Shown: positions 1 to 5,024 of the stretch, one piece after another
Layout: each line of letters opens with the position of its first letter
Position numbering within the stretch: position 1 is the stretch's first letter
From: Fidelibacterota bacterium
GTDB lineage: Bacteria; Fidelibacterota; Marinisomatia; SCGC-AAA003-L08; TS1B11
Direction: 5' to 3'
Assembly: GCA_022564085.1 (NCBI GenBank)
Contig: JADFMC010000046.1
Span: forward strand, 1 to 9,998
DNA: 9,998 nucleotides
Notes under the pieces: generated by a model
Databases searched by the model: none
Seen by the model: the letters and a program-made list of their open reading frames with translations, nothing else
What the model was told of the DNA's origin: nothing
Made by a program: the position numbers and the translations under genes

Positions 1-361
1 CGGCCTTGCTCGCGGGGGTCAGCGCCCATTTCCTGGGGCTCCACCCAGCGGGCACTTCCGTCACCTGCAGCGGCACCAGGTTCGTCATTCTGGTGGTATG
101 TTGGGAGAGTATGGAATAGGTATCGTCGGTGCTGCCGTCATCGACCACGATCAGCTCCAGCCGGTCGGCCGGATAGCTTTGGATTCGAAGAGAGTCCAGC
201 AGTCCCGGCAGATTCTGCGCCTCATTGCGGGCGGCCACTATTACGCTCACGAAGGGCCGGCTGGTGCTGGGTACCAGCGGTTCAAGCCGCAGAACCCCGC
301 GCCACAGCCACAGGATGAACAGGGCATACAGGAGGGCGATAGTCAGGAACAGGGGAAACAT
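1..361 (-). CDS. GT2 family glycosyltransferase, N-terminal part (runs off the left edge)
   Basis: This is an open frame from an ATG at 361 to the window edge, giving 120 residues with no stop. Residues 1-20 form one hydrophobic segment (MFPLFLTIALLYALFILWLW), a likely N-terminal membrane anchor. A GT-A fold start follows at about residue 37 (FVSVIVAARNEAQNLPGLL), then the nucleotide-sugar binding motif VVDDGSTDDT at 72-81. Further on is PAGWSPRKWAL at 104-114, the 'GW.GK..A' type motif of membrane-anchored GT2 enzymes of the carotenoid, hopanoid and surface-glycan type. Family knowledge says such proteins transfer a sugar from a nucleotide sugar to a lipid or glycan at the inner face of the membrane. 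The acceptor cannot be told from this part. The start lies 30 bp after the stop of the carboxylase tail relic, and no clear Shine-Dalgarno is visible. The start is supported by the signal-anchor that directly follows it. Confidence 0.85.
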   Translation of the reverse strand, partial: MFPLFLTIALLYALFILWLWRGVLRLEPLVPSTSRPFVSVIVAARNEAQNLPGLLDSLRIQSYPADRLELIVVDDGSTDDTYSILSQHTTRMTNLVPLQVTEVPAGWSPRKWALTPASKA

Positions 362-391
362 AGTATCAGGGATTAAAATGGCATGTGTAAC

Positions 392-505
392 TTACACCTG
401 CAGCACCCCGAACCGGGGTGCGGGCATTTGGGTCTGGTGGCCGGACAGCTCCAAGCAGCGGATCAGCACCACCCGCGTCTCTTCCGGCAGGTCGAACCGA
501 TCCAC
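392..505 (-). pseudogene. relic second copy of the 3' end of the acyl-CoA carboxylase beta gene
   Basis: Read on the minus strand, this stretch encodes 37 residues plus TAA that match the last 37 residues of the intact carboxyltransferase at 1131-1018. By my hand alignment 29 of 37 residues and 93 of 114 bases are identical, without gaps. Both copies share PEETR, VLIRCLEL, HQT and the exact ending MPAPRFGVLQV. Mismatches concentrate in the half farthest from the stop, and homology ends at about position 505, close to the end of hicA (stop at 524). The relic is in frame with the hicA TGA, with 43 open codons between that stop and its own TAA, but it has no start codon of its own in a sensible place. 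It is best read as the leftover tail of a second or ancestral carboxylase gene whose body has gone. The 18% base divergence argues against a very recent duplication. Confidence 0.85.
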
Positions 506-523
506 GCTTATGCATGCCGGCCG

Positions 524-754
524 TCACAAAAGCTTCGCCAGCTCCTCTCTACTCAGACCCACCTGCCTGAGGATCGCAGCAAGAGTTCCCTTGGGCAAAT
601 CTTTCTTATGAAGGGGAACCACAACCCTTCTTTTTGTTTCCTTATGGTAGTAAATATGGTGGCTCCCTTTAACCCTGTCCAGTTCGAATCCATTCTTCTC
701 AATAATCCTGATGATTTCCCGCGGCTTAAGGGCCGGCAGTTTAGGCATGATCAT
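524..754 (-). CDS. hicA: HicA-type toxin (mRNA interferase family)
   Basis: This 76-residue protein (74 if the second ATG, at 748, is the start) shows the full HicA pattern. It has a short helix (PALKPREIIRIIEKNGFEL), then the active-site motif KGSHHIYYH at 29-37 with the conserved His at 32/33. A strand pair follows (RRVVVPLHKKDLPKGTL), then a C-terminal helix (AAILRQVGLSREEL). Family knowledge: HicA is a dsRBD-like small endoribonuclease that cleaves mRNA and is neutralised by HicB. Its start overlaps the 3' end of the upstream hicB (overlap 741-754, or 741-748 from the second Met). This implies translational coupling in an antitoxin-first order, the reverse of the commonest hicAB arrangement. 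The start MPKLP at 748 looks more typical of the family, and no clear ribosome site separates the two choices. The stop TGA is followed in frame by the carboxylase tail relic. Confidence 0.9.
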   Translation of the reverse strand: MIMPKLPALKPREIIRIIEKNGFELDRVKGSHHIYYHKETKRRVVVPLHKKDLPKGTLAAILRQVGLSREELAKLL

Positions 755-974
755 CCACGGTTAGGGTATACTCGAAAATCCCCTCCTCCGTTGGTATCGC
801 TTCTCCATGCTCTCTCAAACTTTCCAGGTATAACTCGATCGCTTCCCTGGCCATCTCGATGGCGTGCTCAATGTTATCCCCATACGTGATGCAGCCCGGC
901 AATGAAGGCACGTTGACAGTAAAGCCACCCTCAAGTTCTTTTTTCAACAAAATCCTAAAATTCAATGCCCGCAT
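741..974 (-). CDS. hicB: HicB-like antitoxin, short form
   Basis: This 77-residue protein has the HicB partial RNase-H-like core. A first strand (LNFRILLKKELEGGFTVNV) is followed by the signature PSLPGCITYGDNIEHAIEMA at about 23-42, with a helix of the type EAIELYLESLREHGE after it. There is no C-terminal DNA-binding extension (HTH or ribbon-helix-helix). By family knowledge it should bind and block the HicA made from the overlapping downstream gene, but it may need another factor for autoregulation. The ATG at 974 is preceded on the minus strand by GGGGGGA with about 8 nt spacing, a better ribosome site than most genes here have. It begins 43 bp after the stop of the acyl-CoA carboxylase gene on the same strand, so it may be read through from it. 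GC content looks lower than in the carboxylase. Confidence 0.85.
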   Translation of the reverse strand: MRALNFRILLKKELEGGFTVNVPSLPGCITYGDNIEHAIEMAREAIELYLESLREHGEAIPTEEGIFEYTLTVDDHA

Positions 975-1017
975 GGTTTTATCCCCCCGGTTAACGTGCA
1001 GTGTCCCAGACTGGAAT

Positions 1018-2664
1018 TTACACCTGCAGCACGCCGAACCGGGGCGCGGGCATGTCCGTCTGGTGGTCGCACAGCTCCAGGCAGCGGATCAGTACCTGCC
1101 GGGTCTCCTCGGGCATGATGATCTCGTCCACCCATAGGCGGGCGGCGGCGTAGCGCGGGTCGGACTGGCGTTCGTAGCGCTCCTCGACTTCGGCCACGAT
1201 CCCTTGGCGATCCTCCACAGTGGGATTTTCCATGCGGGCCAGTTGGATATCCGCCATTGTATTGGCCGCCTGGGCGCCACCCATCACCGCGATTTTGGCG
1301 GTGGGCCAGGCAAACATGAAGCGCGGGTTGTAGGCCCGGCCACAGAGGGCATAGTTACCGGCGCCGTAGCTGCCGCCGATCACCAGGGTGAGCTTGGGCA
1401 CCACGCTGTTGGCCACGGCGTTGACCAGCTTGGCCCCGTCCTTGGCGATACCGCCCCACTCGGCGTCGCGGCCCACCATGAAGCCGTTCACATCCTGGAT
1501 GAACAGCAGCGGGATGCGGTCCTGGTTACAGTTCATGACGAAACGGGCCGCCTTGTCCGCCGAATCGGAGTAGATCACCCCGCCCATCTGCAATTCTCCC
1601 TCGTGGGTGTGGCTGCTCACTTTCTGGTTACCCACAATCCCCAGGGCATAGCCCCCCAACCGGCCGGTACCGCACACCAGGGTCTGGCCGTAAGTGGCCT
1701 TGTATTCTTCAAACTCGCTGCCGTCCAGAAGCCGGGCCAGTATTTCCCGCAGGTCGTAAGGGGTGCTCTCCGGGGGATAAATTAATCCGGGGATATCGCC
1801 GGCCGGCAGCTGCGGTTCAACTGTCCCATGTCGCGTGAAGGCCCTCTCTTTGGGATGATTGATGGTGCCGATCAGGCCGCGAATGCGCTCCAGGGCGTCC
1901 TCATCGTTGGCCTCGTGATAGTCGGCCGTGCCCGAGATGGCACTGTGAGTGGTGGCGCCCCCCAGCGTCTCGGCGTCGATCTCCTGCCCGATGGCCGCCT
2001 TGACCAGCGCCGGCCCCGCCAGGAACATGTTGGAGCCTTCCACCATTATGTATTTGTCGCACATCACCGGCAGGTAAGCCCCTCCAGCTACACAGGGCCC
2101 CATGACGGCCGCGATCTGGGGGATGCCCAAGGCCGAAAGGCGGGCGTTGTTATAGAAAATGCGCCCGAAGTGGGCCTCGTCGGGGAAGACCTGGTCCTGC
2201 AGAGGCAGGAACACCCCGGCCGAGTCCACCAGGTAGACAATGGGCAGGTGGTTCTCCAGGGCGATCTGTTGGGCCCGGAGGTGCTTCTTTAATGTGACCT
2301 CGAAATAGGCCCCGGCCTTGACGGTGGCGTCGTTGGCCACCACCACCGTGTCCTGCCCCGCCACTGCAATGACCCCGGTGACCACCCCGGCGCCCGGTGG
2401 CGAACCGTACTCGGGATACATTTCCCAGGCGGCAAAGAGCCCCAGTTCCAGGAACCGGCTATCGGGGTCCTTCAGGCGGTCGATGCGCTCACGGGCGGTG
2501 AGGCGGCCCTTGTCGTGCTGGCGTTTAATACCCCGCTGGCCACCACCGAGTTTGAGCTGCTCAGCCTGTGCGGCGTATTCCGCCCGTAGCTGCTCAAAAG
2601 CCTTCAGGCGCCGGCGGAACTTGTCCGGGGGCCAGGTTTTGGCGGCGGTGCCGACGGTGGTCAT
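1018..2664 (-). CDS. acyl-CoA carboxylase, carboxyltransferase (beta) subunit, MCC-like
   Basis: This 548-residue protein has the two crotonase-fold carboxyltransferase halves of biotin-dependent acyl-CoA carboxylases. The N half has KGRLTARERI (52-61), DSAGVFLPLQ (147-156), GPCVAGGAYLPVMCD (189-203) and GPALVKAAIGQE (217-228). The C half has NGFMVGRDAEWGGIAKDGAK (393-412), then GGSYGAGNYALCGRAYNPR (430-448) and MGGAQAAN (461-468). The spacing and these motifs fit the methylcrotonyl-CoA carboxylase beta type better than AccD or classic PccB. Family knowledge: it moves the carboxyl group from biotin to an acyl-CoA in the cytoplasm, and needs a biotin carboxylase/carrier subunit that is not in this window. 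The true substrate (methylcrotonyl-, propionyl-, geranyl- or another acyl-CoA) cannot be decided here. The length is normal and the frame intact. It is flanked by HicBA modules on both sides, and its last 37 codons recur as a relic at 505-392. No strong Shine-Dalgarno precedes the ATG at 2664. Confidence 0.92.
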   Translation of the reverse strand: MTTVGTAAKTWPPDKFRRRLKAFEQLRAEYAAQAEQLKLGGGQRGIKRQHDKGRLTARERIDRLKDPDSRFLELGLFAAWEMYPEYGSPPGAGVVTGVIAVAGQDTVVVANDATVKAGAYFEVTLKKHLRAQQIALENHLPIVYLVDSAGVFLPLQDQVFPDEAHFGRIFYNNARLSALGIPQIAAVMGPCVAGGAYLPVMCDKYIMVEGSNMFLAGPALVKAAIGQEIDAETLGGATTHSAISGTADYHEANDEDALERIRGLIGTINHPKERAFTRHGTVEPQLPAGDIPGLIYPPESTPYDLREILARLLDGSEFEEYKATYGQTLVCGTGRLGGYALGIVGNQKVSSHTHEGELQMGGVIYSDSADKAARFVMNCNQDRIPLLFIQDVNGFMVGRDAEWGGIAKDGAKLVNAVANSVVPKLTLVIGGSYGAGNYALCGRAYNPRFMFAWPTAKIAVMGGAQAANTMADIQLARMENPTVEDRQGIVAEVEERYERQSDPRYAAARLWVDEIIMPEETRQVLIRCLELCDHQTDMPAPRFGVLQV

Positions 2665-2763
2665 AGGCCAGGTTTGAAGGTTATATCTCGAACAGAACTA
2701 TATATTAGAGTGAGTGTATTGTAGAGTGAAAGATATTTCAAAATACTATAAAACAACGAGTTA
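2665..2763. other. AT-rich spacer upstream of the carboxylase gene
   Basis: These 99 bp lie between the hicA-like toxin and the carboxylase start and are much richer in A and T than the flanking genes. Several TATA-like runs are present on both strands (for example ctatatatta near 2698-2707). This is where a carboxylase promoter would be expected. On the minus strand a weak TTTCAC - 18 nt - TAATAT pair can be drawn, but the -35 match is poor, so no promoter is called. No open frame or strong hairpin was seen. Confidence 0.3.
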
Positions 2764-2994
2764 TCACAGTTTGTTCCATTCATCTACTGTGATTTCACGT
2801 TCAACGATTTCCTTAACTTCCCGGACCATCATCCTGAGCTGGGGCACAGAATATTCCGAATTTGAAGGAATTGCCAGCCGCTGTTGGTTAAAGATCATAA
2901 ATTGATGCCGGGTACCAGAGTAGGGGCCATCGAAGCCGAAATTTCGCAATCGCCGAATGAAATCCCGCCGCTTACACGGCATCCACCGGGCCAT
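2764..2994 (-). CDS. HicA-like toxin of a second, different HicBA module
   Basis: This 76-residue protein has HicA-type features. It carries MPCKRRDFIRRLRNFGFDGP near the N-terminus, the active-site-like motif SGTRHQFMIF at 26-35 with His30, and a strand with RLAIPSNSEY. The end is basic and helical (LRMMVREVKEIVEREITVDEW). The 'GTRHQFM' version and the longer C-terminal helix differ clearly from the KGSHHIYYH toxin at 754-524, so the two are not recent copies. The ATG at 2994 is favoured because AAGGAA lies 7 nt upstream on the minus strand; a second in-frame ATG is at 2982. The start overlaps the upstream antitoxin gene by 23 bp, indicating translational coupling. By family knowledge it is probably an mRNA-cleaving toxin. 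Its activity is inferred, not shown. Confidence 0.82.
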   Translation of the reverse strand: MARWMPCKRRDFIRRLRNFGFDGPYSGTRHQFMIFNQQRLAIPSNSEYSVPQLRMMVREVKEIVEREITVDEWNKL

Positions 2995-3244
2995 AGGTCG
3001 GTTCCTTATTTAGATCAATGTCCGCTACCACCGGAAGAGGATGCCCCAGCTTAAGACCCATTAAAATCCAGTCCTCCAGTGTGGACCGCAGCTCATCTTC
3101 ACATTCGCGCAACGTCCCGCCAAACCCGACCACTCCCTTGCAGGAGGGAATCCGCCCAGCAAAGGTACCGTCATCCAATTTGTCGTAGACTCCCTGAGCC
3201 AGCAGGTGGTCAACATACTCCGTAAGGATAAAGCGAGTAGCCAT
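2972..3244 (-). CDS. HicB-family antitoxin of the second module
   Basis: This 90-residue protein matches a well-known HicB-family layout. An N-terminal helix (YVDHLLAQGVYDKLDDGTF) leads into FAGRIPSCKGVVGFGGTLRE at about 28-47. A helix CEDELRSTLEDWILMGLKLG then runs into the family-typical ending HPLPVVADIDLN. The 'IP...GV...G.TL.EC..EL...LEDWI' pattern is diagnostic. Family knowledge: this antitoxin masks the HicA partner and may repress the operon. There is no separate HTH domain. The ATG at 3244 follows a GAGGGA ribosome site. The gene is followed by, and overlaps, the HicA-like toxin. Together they form a two-gene antitoxin-first module directly upstream of the carboxylase gene, and the local base composition is more AT-rich than in the neighbours. 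Confidence 0.85.
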   Translation of the reverse strand: MATRFILTEYVDHLLAQGVYDKLDDGTFAGRIPSCKGVVGFGGTLRECEDELRSTLEDWILMGLKLGHPLPVVADIDLNKEPTYGPVDAV

Positions 3245-3506
3245 TACGTCCCTCAGTTTTAAAATTCTTTTTAGCTCTAGAAATTCATCCCGTTGATTTC
3301 AAACCAAGCACCCCCAATCACGGTTGGCTCATATTGCTCCCACACAATATACGCTGTCACTCTGTCTGATATGAACATTTTCCCGGTGACCCACCGCCCG
3401 GATAGGTTTTGAGGCCTCTAGCCTTTGGCCCCGCCTATGGCGAGTAAACTCCACTGTTCCCGGAGCATCTTCACGGATGGGCAAACGATGACAGCCACGG
3501 CGGGGG
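3245..3506. other. intergenic region, no convincing gene; possible decayed coding remnant
   Basis: These 262 bp lie between the thioesterase stop and the second HicB. On the minus strand one frame is open apart from a TAG near the middle. It includes a 33-codon ORF with ATG at 3378 and TAG ending at 3277 (begins MFISDRVTAYIVWEQYEP). A second minus frame (3532-3329) overlaps the thioesterase end. Neither matches a family I recognise and neither has a good ribosome site, so no gene is called. The region could be a decayed small gene. It must also hold the promoter of the HicBA module if that is transcribed independently, but no clear -35/-10 pair stands out. Confidence 0.35.
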
Positions 3507-3941
3507 CTAATCCTCCAGCACTTGCCCGGCATGCCGCCGGAGGCACTCGTTGAACTGCTGGGGGGCGCGCACCGGCCGCAAGTCGGAATTGACGAAGGAA
3601 TGGATAGTATATCCGGTGACGATGGGCTCCTTCCGGCCGGCGTTGAACACCTTATAGGCCAGCTTGAGCTTCACCTTGGGCTCCTCCTCCAGGTAGGTCT
3701 CGATGGTCAACAGGTCTTCGAAGGTGGCGGACCCGTGATAGTGGCAGTGGCTCTCCACCACCGGCAGACGGTAGCCCTCGCGTTCCAAACCGGCATAGGA
3801 AACCTCAATCTTGCGCAGGAGGGCAGTTCGGGCGGCTTCAAAGAACTCGTAGTAGCGGCTGTAGTAGACCACGTTCATGCGATCGGTTTGGGCATAGATC
3901 ACCCGCAGATGGAAACGATGCGTAATGTCTACTCTTGCCAC
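3507..3941 (-). CDS. acyl-CoA thioesterase, YbgC/4HBT hotdog family
   Basis: This 144-residue protein has a single hotdog domain. The signature VIYAQTDRMNVVYYSRYYEF (14-33) corresponds to the 'Y.DTD..G.VYY..Y..FFE..R' motif of 4-hydroxybenzoyl-CoA thioesterases, with Asp20 as the likely catalytic acid and FFEAAR following. Later blocks are LPVVESHCHYHGSATFEDLL and KLAYKVFNAGRKEPIVTGYT, the usual central helix-to-sheet continuation. Family knowledge: such enzymes hydrolyse acyl-CoA or acyl-ACP thioesters in the cytoplasm; the substrate is not fixed by sequence. The start is GTG at 3941, because the first upstream in-frame codon barrier is a TGA within the accA end. The gene overlaps accA by 13 bp, so the two are probably translationally coupled. 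The normal thioesterase length supports the GTG choice. A YbgC-like role in phospholipid or fatty-acid metabolism is inferred from the accA linkage. No Tol-Pal genes are nearby. Confidence 0.88.
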   Translation of the reverse strand: MARVDITHRFHLRVIYAQTDRMNVVYYSRYYEFFEAARTALLRKIEVSYAGLEREGYRLPVVESHCHYHGSATFEDLLTIETYLEEEPKVKLKLAYKVFNAGRKEPIVTGYTIHSFVNSDLRPVRAPQQFNECLRRHAGQVLED

Positions 3942-4885
3942 TGTCCCATCTGCTCATAGCGCTTGATCCGCAGAGCGACCAGTTCATCCGCGGGCAGTTT
4001 CTGTAGCTCACTCAGGATCTCCAGTAACGCAGCCTTGACGGTAGCGGCCACCATTTCCACATCCTGGTGCGCGCCGCCGGCCGGTTCGGGCAACACCCGG
4101 TCGCAGATCCCCATCTCCACCAAGTCCGTGGGGGCCACCTTCATGGCGTCGGCGGCGGATTCGGCTTGGCCCGCGTCACGCCAGAGGATGGAGGCGCATC
4201 CTTCGGGACTGATGACGGAGAACCAGGTGTTCTCCAGCATCAGCAGCCGGTCACCCATGCCCATTCCCAGGGCTCCGCCGGAGGCCCCTTCACCTATTAT
4301 GATAACGATCAGCGGCACCGGCAAAGTGGCCATTTCCATCAAATTACGGGCGATGGCTTGGGCCTGGCCGCGTTCCTCGGCCCCCAGACCGGGATATGCT
4401 CCGGGGGTGTCGATGAATGAAATCACCGGCAACTTAAACTTGGCCGCCAGCTGCATCAGGCGCAAGGCCTTGCGATAACCCTCGGGATTGGGCATGCCGA
4501 AATTGCGGTATAGGTTGTCCCGGATACCACGGCCTTTTTGCTGCCCCATGATAACGACCTTCTGGCCATCGATGACCGCCAGGCCACCCACCACCGCTTT
4601 GTCGTCGCCAAAGTGACGGTCGCCATGCAGCTCGAACCAGTGCTCCGTAATGCGTTGAATATAATCCATGGTATAGGGACGCTGGGGATGGCGAGCCACC
4701 TGTACCCGCTGCCATCTGGTCAAGCGAGTGTAAAAATCTGTGGAGGCCTTGGCCAGCTTGTCCTGGAGACTCTGGATCTCCCGGGACATATCGACTCCCC
4801 GCTCCAGGGCCGTGACCTTGGTGGCCTCGATCTTTTCCTCGAGTTCCCGCAGGGGCTTTTCAAATTCCAGGATGTATTTAGCCAT
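3929..4885 (-). CDS. accA: acetyl-CoA carboxylase, carboxyltransferase alpha subunit
   Basis: This 318-residue protein is essentially the usual AccA length. The N-terminal region (1-60) is helical and charged, as in AccA (LEFEKPLRELEEKIEATKV). It then shows HPQRPYTMDYI (66-76) and ELHGDRHFGDDKAVVGGLA (85-103). Also present are QQKGRGIRDNLYRNFGMPNP (115-134), FIDTPGAYPGLGAEERGQ (157-174) and GEGASGGALGMGMGDR (198-213). The last block is the CoA/carboxybiotin pocket glycine cluster. Family knowledge: with AccD it transfers carboxyl from BCCP-biotin to acetyl-CoA, giving malonyl-CoA, the first committed step of fatty-acid synthesis. accD, accB and accC are not in this window, so the subunits are dispersed. 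The ATG at 4885 gives the canonical MAKYILEFEKP start, and no clear Shine-Dalgarno is seen. The downstream thioesterase gene overlaps its stop, suggesting coupled expression. Confidence 0.96.
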   Translation of the reverse strand: MAKYILEFEKPLRELEEKIEATKVTALERGVDMSREIQSLQDKLAKASTDFYTRLTRWQRVQVARHPQRPYTMDYIQRITEHWFELHGDRHFGDDKAVVGGLAVIDGQKVVIMGQQKGRGIRDNLYRNFGMPNPEGYRKALRLMQLAAKFKLPVISFIDTPGAYPGLGAEERGQAQAIARNLMEMATLPVPLIVIIIGEGASGGALGMGMGDRLLMLENTWFSVISPEGCASILWRDAGQAESAADAMKVAPTDLVEMGICDRVLPEPAGGAHQDVEMVAATVKAALLEILSELQKLPADELVALRIKRYEQMGQWQE

Positions 4886-4953
4886 GGTTCAGACGATCTG
4901 ATACAAAGTAGTGGTCATAAGCCGGCTTTGTTTATACGGGCGCTAAGGCTCGA

Positions 4954-5001
4954 CCGGGTTTATATGAAATTCCAGGCCGGAATTTAATTCATATCACCGG
5001 G
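4954..5001. repeat. imperfect inverted repeat between the GT fusion gene and accA
   Basis: The arms ccgggtttatatgaa...att (from 4954) and aattt...ttcatatcaccggg (to 5001) pair around the GC centre ccaggccgg. The central ATATGAA/TTCATAT part pairs perfectly. There is a bulge of about 3 nt towards the loop, plus one mismatch and an unpaired base near the outer end. It lies 24 bp after the stop of the 689-residue gene and about 70 bp before accA. No T-run follows on the minus strand, so it is not a classic intrinsic terminator. It could be a transcript-end hairpin or an operator for accA; neither is shown. Confidence 0.5.
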
Positions 5002-5024
5002 ACGATGCTTCTTTTCGGCCGGCA

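Noticed and set aside
392..1131. Site-specific integrative element using the carboxylase 3' end as attachment site
   Set aside because: The two ends differ at about 18% of bases and no integrase gene lies between them, so the classic att-duplication model does not fit.
1204..2292. Long plus-strand frames across the carboxylase gene
   Set aside because: They are antisense shadows of a fully conserved minus-strand carboxyltransferase in GC-rich DNA, with His/Gly/Gln-rich composition.
524..3244. The two HicBA modules as a tandem duplication of each other
   Set aside because: Toxin active-site motifs, antitoxin lengths and surrounding residues differ throughout; only the family layout is shared.
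3329..3532. Minus-strand 67-residue open frame (begins MPGKCWRISPRRG)
   Set aside because: It starts inside the thioesterase end in another frame, has no ribosome site, and its composition is Arg/His-rich like a shadow frame. No family is recognised.
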